A stretch of 64,000 bases of DNA from Afifella aestuarii (GTDB lineage: Bacteria; Pseudomonadota; Alphaproteobacteria; Rhizobiales; Afifellaceae): positions 434,001 to 498,000 of the forward strand of contig NZ_SAUF01000002.1 of NCBI RefSeq assembly GCF_004023665.1, given 5' to 3'. The position numbers were made by a program, and so were the translations under genes. Shown here piece by piece: positions 1-8,455 of this stretch. The number at the start of each line of letters is the position of its first letter. The first letter of the stretch is position 1. The notes below the pieces were generated by a model. That model saw nothing but the letters and a program-made list of their open reading frames with translations. It searched no databases and was not told where the DNA came from.

Positions 1-951
1 GAGCTGACCTTTGACCTCGGCGGCGGCCTCGGGTCCGGCGGCGATCAGAAGCCGGAAGGCCGTCGGCGAGCCGGCGAGATTGGTGATGCCGTAGCGCTTG
101 ATGATGTCGTAGGTGCTCGCCGCCGTGAACGGCCCGTCATAGAAGGTGGTCGCATGGCCGAGGACGAGCGGGCCGGTGACGGCGTAATAAAGGCCGTAGG
201 CCCACCCCGGATCGGCGATGTTCCAGAAGACGTCGTCCGCCCGCAATTCCACGGCATCGCGCATATAGACGAGGAAGGCGGCAAGCGCCTTGAGCGGCAC
301 CGGCACGCCCTTGGGGAGCCCCGTCGTGCCGGAGGTCGACATCATCAGGAAGAGATCGTCGCCGGAGCGCATCACCGGCGCAAATTCCTCCGACTGGCGC
401 GCCATGGCGCTGTCGAAGTCGAGGTCTCCCGATGACGACGCCGTGCTGTCCCCACTACCGACGAGGACGACGCGGGGAAGAGCCGCGATCCCCTCGAGCT
501 TGCCGCGATTGGCCGTGTCGGTCACGACGAGGCGGGCGTCCGACATCTGGAGCCGGTGCTCGATCGCTTTCGGGCCGAAGGCGGTGAAGAGCGGCTGGTA
601 GACGGCGCCCGCCCGCCAGGTTCCGAGAATGATGGCAAGGAGTGCCGGCGTGCGCGGCAGCATGCCGGCGACGACATCGCCCGGCTTGACGCCCTCCTCG
701 GCTAGAAGATTGGCAAAGCGCGCCGAGAGCTTTTGCATCTGCGCGAAGCTGTAGGTCTCCTGACGGCCATCGGCGCTGATATAGTGAAGCGCCGTGCCGC
801 CGCCGGCCACATGCCGGTCGCAGCATTCGACGCAGGCGTTGATCCCAGTTTCGAGATCGCCCGAGAGAAGCTTCGTGATGTCGTCGAGACGAAAGTTCGC
901 GATCGCGTCGGCATAATCGTCGCGGTCTTCGCTGCCAGAAGGCGCGGCCAT
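1..951 (-). CDS. AMP-dependent acyl-CoA synthetase-like ligase, 3' end off window
   Basis: An adenylate-forming enzyme that would activate a carboxylic acid with ATP and pass it to CoA in the cytoplasm. The frame is open from the ATG at 951 to base 1 (317 residues, no stop), so the C-terminal cap domain lies outside the window. The phosphate-binding A3 motif STSGTTGLPKG is near residue 205, and DPGWAYGLYY with GSPTAFRLL further on is typical of acetyl/acyl-CoA synthetases. A good ribosome site (GGGAGGA) lies about 6 bases before the start. It is divergent from an AraC regulator that may control it. The acid substrate cannot be told; residues that set it are partly missing. Confidence 0.85.
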   Translation of the reverse strand, partial: MAAPSGSEDRDDYADAIANFRLDDITKLLSGDLETGINACVECCDRHVAGGGTALHYISADGRQETYSFAQMQKLSARFANLLAEEGVKPGDVVAGMLPRTPALLAIILGTWRAGAVYQPLFTAFGPKAIEHRLQMSDARLVVTDTANRGKLEGIAALPRVVLVGSGDSTASSSGDLDFDSAMARQSEEFAPVMRSGDDLFLMMSTSGTTGLPKGVPVPLKALAAFLVYMRDAVELRADDVFWNIADPGWAYGLYYAVTGPLVLGHATTFYDGPFTAASTYDIIKRYGITNLAGSPTAFRLLIAAGPEAAAEVKGQL

Positions 952-1099
952 ATCTGTCCTCCCTGAGTTCCTTTCCGCTGCGGCGGAGGAACCGTGTTCT
1001 TTTGTGAAGTCAGGTTAGCGATGAAGAGATATGGCGTGCGATGACCGAATTGCTCTAATTTCATGATCGGTTTCGCCACTTTTTGGGGAGTGGGCTTGA

Positions 1100-2140
1100 T
1101 TGGAACGGCGCATGATCGCCCCGTGTTTCGTCGAAGACGCGCTCGCCTGTCTGGACCGGCGCGGCATCGCGCGAGAGCCGCTCCTGCGCCAGGCCGGCAT
1201 GCCGCCAATCGTGGTGGAGCCGGTGTCGGCCGAGCAATATGGTGCGCTCTGGCTGGCGGTGGCGCTTGCGGTCGATGACGAGTTCTTCGGCGAGGCGGCA
1301 AGGCCGATGCCGCGCGGCAGTTTCACACTTCTGTGCCATGCGATCCTGTCGGCCAAAAGCCTGGAGCAGGCACTGCGGCGGGCGCTGCGTTTTCTGCGGG
1401 TCGTTCTGGAAGACCCTTATGGCGAGCTCTGCGTCGCCGACGGGCTCGCCGAAATCGTCCTCAAGGACAAAGCCAGTCCGCGCTCCGCCTTCGCCTACCG
1501 CACCTATTGGATCATGGTGCACGGGCTCTCCTGCTGGCTGATCGGGCGGCGCATTCCGCTCCGCCGGGTCGACTTTCGCGGACCTCCGCCACCATATGAG
1601 GCCGAATACCGCTTGTTCTTCGGTGCGCCTGTGCGTTTCGATCAGCCGGAGAGCGGGCTCGTCTTCGATGCCGATTTTCTGAAGCTTTCACCGATCCGCG
1701 ACGAGCGGGCGCTGCGCGAGTTCCTGCGCCAGGCGCCCGCCAATATTCTGGTGCGCTACCGCCACGATGCGGGGCAGGCCGCGCGGCTGCGCGAGCGCCT
1801 GCGGGCGATGCCGCCCTCGGCCTGGCCGGGCTTTGAGGAACTCGCCGCGCAGATGCGTCTGCCCGCCTCCACCTTGCGGCGGAAGCTACGTCTCGAAGGC
1901 CAGACCTACAACGACATCAAGGACGAGCTGCGCATGGCGGTGGCGACGCAGGAGCTTCTCCACGGCCATTCAAAGGTCGGCGAGCTTGCCGCCGATCTCG
2001 GCTTTTCCGAGCCGAGCGCCTTTCATCGCGCCTTTCGCCGATGGACCGGCAAGAGCCCGGGCGAGTTCCGCCGCGAGGCGAGAAAGCCTGAGCCCCGATC
2101 GCCCGGCGAGACAGGTTCGGCGCCGAACGAGACGCTCTGA
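1100..2140 (+). CDS. AraC-family transcriptional regulator
   Basis: A DNA-binding regulator of 346 residues. The N-terminal 200 or so residues look like the arabinose-binding-type sensor of the OruR/ArgR-like AraC group. The C-terminal 95 residues hold the double helix-turn-helix, with the second helix region SEPSAFHRAFRRWTG followed by SPGEFR, the AraC hallmark. The start chosen is TTG 1100 because GGGGAG ends 9 bases before it; ATG 1112 is the alternative but has worse spacing. It is transcribed away from the acyl-CoA synthetase gene with about 150 bases between them, so it probably controls that gene. The effector is unknown. Confidence 0.85.
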   Translation: MERRMIAPCFVEDALACLDRRGIAREPLLRQAGMPPIVVEPVSAEQYGALWLAVALAVDDEFFGEAARPMPRGSFTLLCHAILSAKSLEQALRRALRFLRVVLEDPYGELCVADGLAEIVLKDKASPRSAFAYRTYWIMVHGLSCWLIGRRIPLRRVDFRGPPPPYEAEYRLFFGAPVRFDQPESGLVFDADFLKLSPIRDERALREFLRQAPANILVRYRHDAGQAARLRERLRAMPPSAWPGFEELAAQMRLPASTLRRKLRLEGQTYNDIKDELRMAVATQELLHGHSKVGELAADLGFSEPSAFHRAFRRWTGKSPGEFRREARKPEPRSPGETGSAPNETL

Positions 2141-2367
2141 AGGCGCGACGAATCCGCCGCGAACGGGGCGTTTTGCGCGACTTTTGGATCTTCCATCATG
2201 GACAAGGCGTTCACCTGCTGTACCTAGCTGGTGGTTGACCGTTGGATGAGCTGCGGGGGGAATGGGATGCAATCCGGGGAGCTTGCCTTGATGCTTCGGA
2301 TTTTCCGGCGTTCGCACCGCGCGCCGATGGTCGCGTCACCCATCGTCGGAGATTTTGGAGATCGTCC

Positions 2368-3276
2368 ATGAAAATTCTCATCGCCCTGGCTGTCGCGGCC
2401 GGAACGTTCGTCGCCGGTAGTGCCTCCGCCCAGGTGGTCGTCTCCTCCAAGATCGACACCGAAGGCGGCGTCATCGGCAACATCATCCTGGAAGTTCTGA
2501 ACGATGCCGGCATCGAGACGGAAAACCGTCTGCAGCTCGGCGCGACGCCCGTGGTGCGCAAGGCGATCACCGCCGGCGAGATCGACATCTATCCGGAATA
2601 TACCGGCAATGCGGCCTTCTTCTTCAACCGCGCCGACGAGCCGGTCTGGACGGATGCCGAGAAGGCCTACGACATGGCCAAGAAGCTCGACGGAGAGGAA
2701 AACGACATCGTCTGGCTGACGCCGGCGCCGGCCAACAACACCTGGGCCGTGGCGCTTCGAAGCGATGTGGCAGAGGAGAACGGCATCACGACCTTCTCCG
2801 ATTTCGGCAAGTGGGTGAAGGATGGCGGCGAGGTCAAGCTGGTCGCCTCCTCGGAATTCGTGAACTCCGCCGCGGCTCTGCCGGCCTTCCAGAAGGCCTA
2901 TGACTTCAAGCTCAATTCCGATCAGCTCATCGTGCTCTCGGGTGGCGATACGGCGGCCACGATCCGCGCGGCGGCGCGCCAGACGAACGGCGCCAATGCG
3001 GCGATGGTCTACGGCACCGACGGCGCGATCCAGGCGGCCGGCCTGCAGGTTCTGGAAGACGACAAGGGCGTGCAGCCCGTCTATCAGCCGACCGCGATCA
3101 TCAGAAAACCCGTTCTCGACGAGCATCCGGAGATCGCCGATCTCTTGAAGCCCGTATTTGAGGCCCTGACGCTCGAAACGCTGCAGAAGCTCAATGGCCA
3201 GGTGCAGGTCGAGGGCCAGCCGGCGGGCGATGTGGCGCATGAATTCCTCGTCTCGCACGATTTCATCGACGGCTGA
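2368..3276 (+). CDS. Osmoprotectant-type ABC transporter substrate-binding protein
   Basis: A periplasmic binding protein (302 residues) of the OpuAC/OsmF (YehZ) type, expected to bind glycine betaine, choline or a related quaternary amine. A signal peptide covers about residues 1-22 (MKILIALAVAAG through SASA). Family features include the early segment VVSSKIDTEGGVIGNIILEV and DIYPEYTGNAAFFF. ATG 2368 has GGAG 7 bases upstream, so the longer open frame from 2242 is not used. It is the first gene of a four-gene importer with a permease, an ATPase and a second permease packed behind it. The real substrate is inferred from family only. Confidence 0.88.
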   Translation: MKILIALAVAAGTFVAGSASAQVVVSSKIDTEGGVIGNIILEVLNDAGIETENRLQLGATPVVRKAITAGEIDIYPEYTGNAAFFFNRADEPVWTDAEKAYDMAKKLDGEENDIVWLTPAPANNTWAVALRSDVAEENGITTFSDFGKWVKDGGEVKLVASSEFVNSAAALPAFQKAYDFKLNSDQLIVLSGGDTAATIRAAARQTNGANAAMVYGTDGAIQAAGLQVLEDDKGVQPVYQPTAIIRKPVLDEHPEIADLLKPVFEALTLETLQKLNGQVQVEGQPAGDVAHEFLVSHDFIDG

Positions 3277-3286
3277 GCCGGGCTTT

Positions 3287-4435
3287 GTGATCCCGCGTCC
3301 TGACAAGCTCGGCGCGCCCATGGGCGCGCTGCTGGCGGTTGCGCTCGCTCTGCCGCTTTCGAGTTACCGGGCGAACCGGATCGCGCTCGCCGAGGCGCGC
3401 GGGCTTTTCGACGCGCTGCCCGCCGTCTGGGCCGCGGCGCTGCTCGCCTGCGCGGTCACTACCATTGCGGTCGCGCTCTTCGTGCGCCCGCCGGCAATCC
3501 GGCTCGCCGCCCCGGCGCTCACCCTGCTTCTCCTCTTGATCGCGATCGGTGTGTCGGCGCGCATGCTGATGGCGGACGGAGCCGATTATGCGCGCGTGGC
3601 GCCGGGAGCGGGCTTCTGGCTCGCGGGCTTTGCGCTGTCGATCCTGATCACCGATGCGATCGTCAGGCTGAAGCCCGGGCCGCTCCTGAGGCTCGGCGTG
3701 TTTGCGCTTGCGGCGGCCGCGATCGGCGCAATCCTCATGACCGGGGAATGGGACGCCTTGTCGATCCTCGCCGAATATCGCGGGCACGCGGCGACCTTCT
3801 GGCGGGAGGGCGCGCATCATCTGCAGCTCGCCTTCGGTTCGCTCGCCGTCGCCATCGCCGCCGGTGTGCCGATCGGCATCCTGATCCACCGCTCCGAACG
3901 CTTGAAAGGCCCGGTCCTCAGCACCTTGAGCCTCATCCAGACGATCCCGTCGATCGCGCTCTTCGGCATGCTGATCGTGCCTTTGAGCTGGGTGGCGGCG
4001 AACGTGCCGGGCGCCTCCGAAATCGGCATTCGCGGCATCGGCATGGCGCCGGCCTTCGTGGCGCTGTTTCTCTATTCGCTCTTGCCGATGGTTGCGAACA
4101 CGGCGGCCGGGCTTTCCGGGGTATCGCCGAGCGTCACGGAAGCGGCCGCCGGGATGGGGCTGAAGAGCCGCCAACGGCTCATCTCCGTCGAACTGCCGCT
4201 CGCTTTGCCGGTCATTCTGACGGGCGTGCGCATCGTGCTCGTGCAGAATATCGGCCTCACCACCATCGCCGCGCTCATCGGCGGGGGCGGTTTCGGCACC
4301 TTCGTTTTCCAGGGGCTCGGCCAGACGGCGACCGACCTCATCCTTCTCGGCGCACTGCCGACGGTGGCGCTGGCATTTGCCGCCGCCGTCGTGCTCGACG
4401 CCGTCATCGACGTTCTCCCCGGAGCAAAGGCATGA
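3287..4435 (+). CDS. Osmoprotectant ABC transporter permease (large)
   Basis: Inner-membrane permease of the YehY/OpuBB class, about 382 residues. The first half has several hydrophobic segments. The second half holds the BPD-type transport domain with the EAA loop (VTEAAAGMGLKSRQRL) and ELPLALPVILTGVRI, a signature of glycine betaine and choline permeases. The start is uncertain: GTG 3287 just after the stop of the binding-protein gene, or ATG 3320. The stop overlaps the start of the ATPase gene (ATGA), so the genes are translationally coupled. Confidence 0.85.
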   Translation: MIPRPDKLGAPMGALLAVALALPLSSYRANRIALAEARGLFDALPAVWAAALLACAVTTIAVALFVRPPAIRLAAPALTLLLLLIAIGVSARMLMADGADYARVAPGAGFWLAGFALSILITDAIVRLKPGPLLRLGVFALAAAAIGAILMTGEWDALSILAEYRGHAATFWREGAHHLQLAFGSLAVAIAAGVPIGILIHRSERLKGPVLSTLSLIQTIPSIALFGMLIVPLSWVAANVPGASEIGIRGIGMAPAFVALFLYSLLPMVANTAAGLSGVSPSVTEAAAGMGLKSRQRLISVELPLALPVILTGVRIVLVQNIGLTTIAALIGGGGFGTFVFQGLGQTATDLILLGALPTVALAFAAAVVLDAVIDVLPGAKA

Positions 4436-5370
4436 TCCGCATCGAAGGCCTCACCAAGGAATATGCCGGCACTGCCGTCGTTCGCGACGTGTCGATGGAG
4501 ATCGAGGCGGCGACGATCACGGTGATTGTCGGCACGTCCGGCTCGGGCAAGTCGACATTCCTGCGGATGATCAACCGGCTCGTCGAACCGACACGGGGGC
4601 TGGTGGAGATCGACGGCACCGATACGCGGCAGATGAAGGCCTATGAGCTCCGCCGCCGCATCGGCTATGCGATCCAGGATCACGGGCTTTTTCCGCATTG
4701 GACGGTCGCCCGCAACATCGCCACCGTGCCGAAGCTCCTGGGCTGGGATCGCAAGAAGATCGACGCACGCGTGCACGAGCTTCTGGAGCTCCTGCAGCTC
4801 GATCCCGACGAGATCGCGCCGCGCTATCCGCACCAGCTCTCGGGCGGTCAGGCGCAGCGCGTCGGCGTTGCCCGCGCGCTTGCCGCCCGTCCCGACATGC
4901 TTCTGATGGACGAGCCCTTTGGGGCGCTCGATCCCGTCATCCGCGCCAAGGCGCAGACCGATCTCAAGAGCATCCAGGACCGCCTCGGCTCCACCATCCT
5001 GCTCGTCACCCACGACATGGCCGAGGCGATCAGGCTCGGCGACCGCATTGCCGTGATGAGCGAGGGGCGGGTGGAACAGCTCGCGCCGCCGGCCGAAATC
5101 CTGACCCATCCGGCGAGCGACAATGTCCGCAACCTCGTCGGCGACGACGACCGGCCGTTCCGCTATCTCTCGCTCATCCCGGTGAGCGAGCGGACCGAAG
5201 AAGGAACCGCGGAAGGAACGCCGATTGCCGCCGATCGCTCGCTCTATGATGCGCTGGCGGAAATGATCTGGAGTGGTCGCGAGGTTCTGCCCGTGGTCGG
5301 TAAAGACGGGACGGCGTGTGGTCTCGTGCGGCGAGGGGCGCTTCTCGATGCGGCGCGATCGGTGGCATGA
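4432..5370 (+). CDS. Osmoprotectant ABC transporter ATP-binding protein
   Basis: ATPase subunit (312 residues) driving uptake. Walker A GTSGSGKST is near residues 35-43, the ABC signature LSGGQAQRVGVARAL near 137-151, and Walker B LLMDEPFGALDP follows. After the nucleotide-binding domain comes a C-terminal extension of about 90 residues (LYDALAEMIWSGREVLPVVG) that resembles a single CBS-like unit, as in OpuA/ProV-type ATPases where it senses ionic strength. It overlaps its neighbours by 4 bases on both sides. Confidence 0.9.
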   Translation: MIRIEGLTKEYAGTAVVRDVSMEIEAATITVIVGTSGSGKSTFLRMINRLVEPTRGLVEIDGTDTRQMKAYELRRRIGYAIQDHGLFPHWTVARNIATVPKLLGWDRKKIDARVHELLELLQLDPDEIAPRYPHQLSGGQAQRVGVARALAARPDMLLMDEPFGALDPVIRAKAQTDLKSIQDRLGSTILLVTHDMAEAIRLGDRIAVMSEGRVEQLAPPAEILTHPASDNVRNLVGDDDRPFRYLSLIPVSERTEEGTAEGTPIAADRSLYDALAEMIWSGREVLPVVGKDGTACGLVRRGALLDAARSVA

Positions 5371-6101
5371 GCCGGCCTTTCGTCCTCCTCCTGCGGCTTG
5401 CGCTCGTGGCGCTGGTGCTCGCCTTCCTCTTCGTCCCGGAGGCGTTCAGGCCGTTGCTTGAGCCGTTTGCACCCGTGGGCGCGCCGGCGATCTATGACCG
5501 CGCCAGCCTTCTCGACCTCACCATCTCGCATCTTCTGATCGTGGTGGCGGCGATCGTGCCGGCGACCCTGATCAGTGTGGCACTCGCGATCCTGGTGAGC
5601 CGGCCGATCGGCGCGGAATTTCTGCCCCTGTCGCGCGCCATCGTGAATATCGGCCAGACCTTTCCGCCCGTCGCGGTGCTGGCGCTTGCCGTGCCGGTGG
5701 TGGGCTTCGGCACCTGGCCGACCCTGATCGCCCTCTTTCTCTACGGGCTTCTGCCGATCTTCGAGAACACGCTCGCGGGCTTGACCGGCATGCAGCCGGC
5801 CGTCGCGGAAGCGGCGAAGGGGACGGGCATGACGGGGCGGCAGAGGCTTTTTCAGGTGGAGCTGCCGCTCGCTCTGCCCGTGATCCTCGAAGGCGTACGC
5901 ATTTCGCTCGTGATTGCGCTTTCGACGGCGACGATCGGCTCCACGGTCGCCGCCAAAGGCTTAGGCGAGGTGATCATCGCCGGGCTCAACTCCAACAATC
6001 TCGCCTTCGTGCTGCAGGGCGGCCTTTTGACCGGCGCGCTCGCCGTCATCCTCTATGACGGTCTCGGTGAAATCTCGCGGATGACGGCCGCCCGTAGCTA
6101 A
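5367..6101 (+). CDS. Osmoprotectant ABC transporter permease (small)
   Basis: Second membrane subunit, 244 residues, of the YehW/OpuBD class. It has about six hydrophobic segments, an EAA loop (VAEAAKGTGMTGRQRLF) and ELPLALPVILEGVRISLV, nearly identical to the matching stretch in the larger permease of this operon, so the two share ancestry. ATG 5367 overlaps the ATPase stop. It is the last gene of the importer; amn follows 45 bases later on the same strand and may be read through. Confidence 0.88.
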   Translation: MSRPFVLLLRLALVALVLAFLFVPEAFRPLLEPFAPVGAPAIYDRASLLDLTISHLLIVVAAIVPATLISVALAILVSRPIGAEFLPLSRAIVNIGQTFPPVAVLALAVPVVGFGTWPTLIALFLYGLLPIFENTLAGLTGMQPAVAEAAKGTGMTGRQRLFQVELPLALPVILEGVRISLVIALSTATIGSTVAAKGLGEVIIAGLNSNNLAFVLQGGLLTGALAVILYDGLGEISRMTAARS

Positions 6102-6146
6102 ACAGAGGCGTCTTGCGATATGGCCTTCCGGGCGGAAGGAATTGTG

Positions 6147-7607
6147 ATGAAAGACGACAGGACAACCGACATAGCCGGCGTCGAAGACGCGCTGAACCGC
6201 CTCGAACAGCTTTACGAGGCCGCCGTCCAGGAGCTGCGGGACGCCATCGCGCTCTTTGCCAAGGACGGAACGCCGCCCGATCCGGCGGCCCGCCAGGCGG
6301 GCCTTTTCTGTTATCCGGAGCTGCGCGTCAGCTGGGACGGGGCACCGCCGCGCAGCTTCAAGCCGCGCGCCTATGGACGTTTCACGCGCCCGGGCGGCTA
6401 CACGACCACGATCACGCGGCCGGCACTCTTTCGCAACTACCTCGCCGATCAGCTCGCCATTCTGGCCGAAGATCACCGCGTGCATCTGAGCGTGCGTCCG
6501 TCGTCCCAGGAAATCCCTTTTCCCTATGTCCTCGAGGACGGGGATCTCGTGCTCGACCGGGCGACGACGCTCGAAATGATCCGGCATTTTCCGACGACGG
6601 AACTCGCTCTGATCGGCGATGAGGTTTCCGACGGGCTGTTTGCCTCCGCTCAGGAGATCCCGCTGTCGCATTTCGATGCGCTGCGCACGGATTTTTCGCT
6701 GGCGCGGCTGAAGCATTACATGGGCACGCCCGCCGACCACGTTCAGCCCTTCGTTCTCTTCACCAATTACAGCCGCTACGTCGACGAGTTCATTCGCTGG
6801 GCGTGTGAGCAGGTGCGCGATCCGGAAAGCCCCTATGAGGCGCTCTCCTGCGCCGGCGGCAGTCTCGTGACGAAGGAGACGGAGGATCCGGAGCGGGCGA
6901 TCTCCGAGCTCGCCTGGAAGAAGCACCAGATGCCGGCCTATCACCTGATGGGGTCGGGTCGTTCCGGGATCACGCTCGTCAATATCGGCGTCGGACCGTC
7001 GAATGCGAAGACGATCTGCGATCATTTGGCGGTGCTGCGCCCGCATGCCTGGCTGATGATCGGCCATTGCGCCGGCGTGCGCGAAAGCCAGTCGATCGGC
7101 GACTATGTGCTCGCTCACGCCTATCTGCGCGACGACCATGTTCTCGATGCCGTCTTGCCGCCGGATATCCCGATCCCGAGCCTCGCCGAGGTGCAGCGGG
7201 CGCTTTACGATGCGACCAAGCAGGTGAGCGGCATGCATGGCGAAGAGGTGAAGCTGCGGCTCAGAACCGGCACCGTCGTCACCACGGACGACCGCAATTG
7301 GGAGCTGCGCTACACCGCCTCGGCGCATCGCCTCAATCAGAGCCGGGCCGTCGCCGTCGATATGGAGAGTGCGACGATCGCCGCGCAGGGCTACCGTTTC
7401 CGCGTGCCCTACGGGACGCTTCTCTGCGTCTCCGACAAGCCGCTGCACGGCGAGATCAAGCTGCCGGGGCAGGCGAACCGGTTCTATGAGGGGGCGATCT
7501 CAGAGCATCTGCAGATCGGCATCCGCGCCGTCGAGCTTTTGCGCCGCGAGGGAGACAGGCTGCATTCGCGCAAGCTGCGCGCCTTCGACGAGCCGCCCTT
7601 CCGCTGA
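6147..7607 (+). CDS. amn: AMP nucleosidase
   Basis: Cytoplasmic enzyme hydrolysing AMP to adenine and ribose 5-phosphate; it adjusts the adenylate pool. At 486 residues it has the usual bacterial Amn length. The N-terminal half is the Amn-specific domain (FCYPELRVSWDG, RAYGRFTRPGGYTTTITRP). The C-terminal half is the nucleoside phosphorylase-like fold, with MIGHCAGVRESQSIGDYV and AVDMESATIAAQGYRFRVPY, which holds the ribose and base contacts. ATG 6147 is chosen because GGAAGGA lies 6 bases upstream; ATG 6120 is in frame but lacks such a site. Confidence 0.93.
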   Translation: MKDDRTTDIAGVEDALNRLEQLYEAAVQELRDAIALFAKDGTPPDPAARQAGLFCYPELRVSWDGAPPRSFKPRAYGRFTRPGGYTTTITRPALFRNYLADQLAILAEDHRVHLSVRPSSQEIPFPYVLEDGDLVLDRATTLEMIRHFPTTELALIGDEVSDGLFASAQEIPLSHFDALRTDFSLARLKHYMGTPADHVQPFVLFTNYSRYVDEFIRWACEQVRDPESPYEALSCAGGSLVTKETEDPERAISELAWKKHQMPAYHLMGSGRSGITLVNIGVGPSNAKTICDHLAVLRPHAWLMIGHCAGVRESQSIGDYVLAHAYLRDDHVLDAVLPPDIPIPSLAEVQRALYDATKQVSGMHGEEVKLRLRTGTVVTTDDRNWELRYTASAHRLNQSRAVAVDMESATIAAQGYRFRVPYGTLLCVSDKPLHGEIKLPGQANRFYEGAISEHLQIGIRAVELLRREGDRLHSRKLRAFDEPPFR

Positions 7608-7637
7608 GCGCCCGAGATCCGGTGAGCGCCCGAGATC
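7605..7637 (+). repeat. Short direct repeat over the end of amn
   Basis: TGAGCGCCCGAGATC occurs at 7605-7619 and again at 7623-7637, an 18-base period. The first copy contains the amn stop codon (TGA 7605-7607), so the repeat looks like a small tandem duplication of the gene end into the spacer. Confidence 0.6.
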
Positions 7638-7647
7638 TTACTGGAGA

Positions 7648-7669
7648 CAGGCCGGCCGGAGCCGGCCTG
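7648..7669. terminator. Hairpin between convergent amn and HAD gene
   Basis: Perfect 9-base stem CAGGCCGGC / GCCGGCCTG with a CGGA loop, placed between two convergent genes. There is no clear T-run, so its action as a two-way terminator is inferred from position and stem strength. Confidence 0.6.
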
Positions 7670-7695
7670 CAGGATCAAAACGCGCGCGACCGCCT

Positions 7696-8409
7696 TTAGT
7701 GGTTTGCGGCGAAATCCTCGTCGATCGCATCGGCGAGCGCGGCGAGCGTCGGGAAATGGAAGTCCGGCTTCGTCACTTCCTTCGGCACCGGCGTGCCACC
7801 GAAGCCTTCCTGGCCCTGCCGCCGCTCGATCCAGCAGACGGAATAGCCGAGTTCGCGGGCCACGCCGATGTCGTGATACTGGCTCTGCGCCACATGCAGA
7901 ATTTCCTCCTGCTTGTAGCCGAAGGCCGACTGGCGGCCGCGGTTGAAGTCGAAGAAGCGCGGATCGGGCTTGGGGATGCCCACCTCGTCGACCGTCACGC
8001 CGTCATGGAAGGGATGGCCGAGGGTATGCGCGTAGCTCGTGAAGACGACGCGGTCGGTGTTGGTCATCGCGACGAGCCGGAAACGGGTGCGCAGGCGCTT
8101 CAGTGCCTCGGCGGAATCCGGGAAGGCCGGCCAGTTCAGGACATGCGCCTGGAACGCGGTGGCTGCGCCCTTGCTGGTGTCGAGCCCGAGCTTGCCGGCA
8201 ACGTGCTGATAGACGTCTTCCATCACCTGACTGGAGCGGCCCGGATAAATGTGGCGGGCCTCGATGTAGGGAACGAAGATCTCGTCGTCGCTGAGATCGC
8301 GGGCCGCCGGTCCGCCGAACGAACGAAATCCGTCGAGCAGACCTTTCTCGAAATCGATGAGCGTTCCGACGACGTCGAATGTGAGAACCTTGAAGTGGGA
8401 AAATCGCAT
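7696..8409 (-). CDS. HAD-superfamily hydrolase, haloacid dehalogenase type II-like
   Basis: A 237-residue HAD hydrolase. Motif I is LTFDVVGTLID with the nucleophile Asp, motif II is AMTNTD, the lysine motif is GIPKPDPRFF, and the later acidic motif falls around AQSQYHDIGVARELG. Members of this group remove halide from 2-haloacids or act on small phosphates; which applies is not visible. The start at 8409 is chosen since the longer frame would run into the upstream gene. It ends the minus-strand run of catabolic and transport genes, 46 bases after the flavin enzyme gene. Confidence 0.8.
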   Translation of the reverse strand: MRFSHFKVLTFDVVGTLIDFEKGLLDGFRSFGGPAARDLSDDEIFVPYIEARHIYPGRSSQVMEDVYQHVAGKLGLDTSKGAATAFQAHVLNWPAFPDSAEALKRLRTRFRLVAMTNTDRVVFTSYAHTLGHPFHDGVTVDEVGIPKPDPRFFDFNRGRQSAFGYKQEEILHVAQSQYHDIGVARELGYSVCWIERRQGQEGFGGTPVPKEVTKPDFHFPTLAALADAIDEDFAANH

Positions 8410-8455
8410 GGCGTGGCCTTTCTTGGGGGAAATTGCAGAAGCTGGTGCTGCCCGC

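Noticed and set aside
2224-3321. Minus-strand open frame of 365 codons over the osmoprotectant binding protein
   Set aside because: A shadow of the plus-strand gene, which has a signal peptide, a ribosome site and a clear family.
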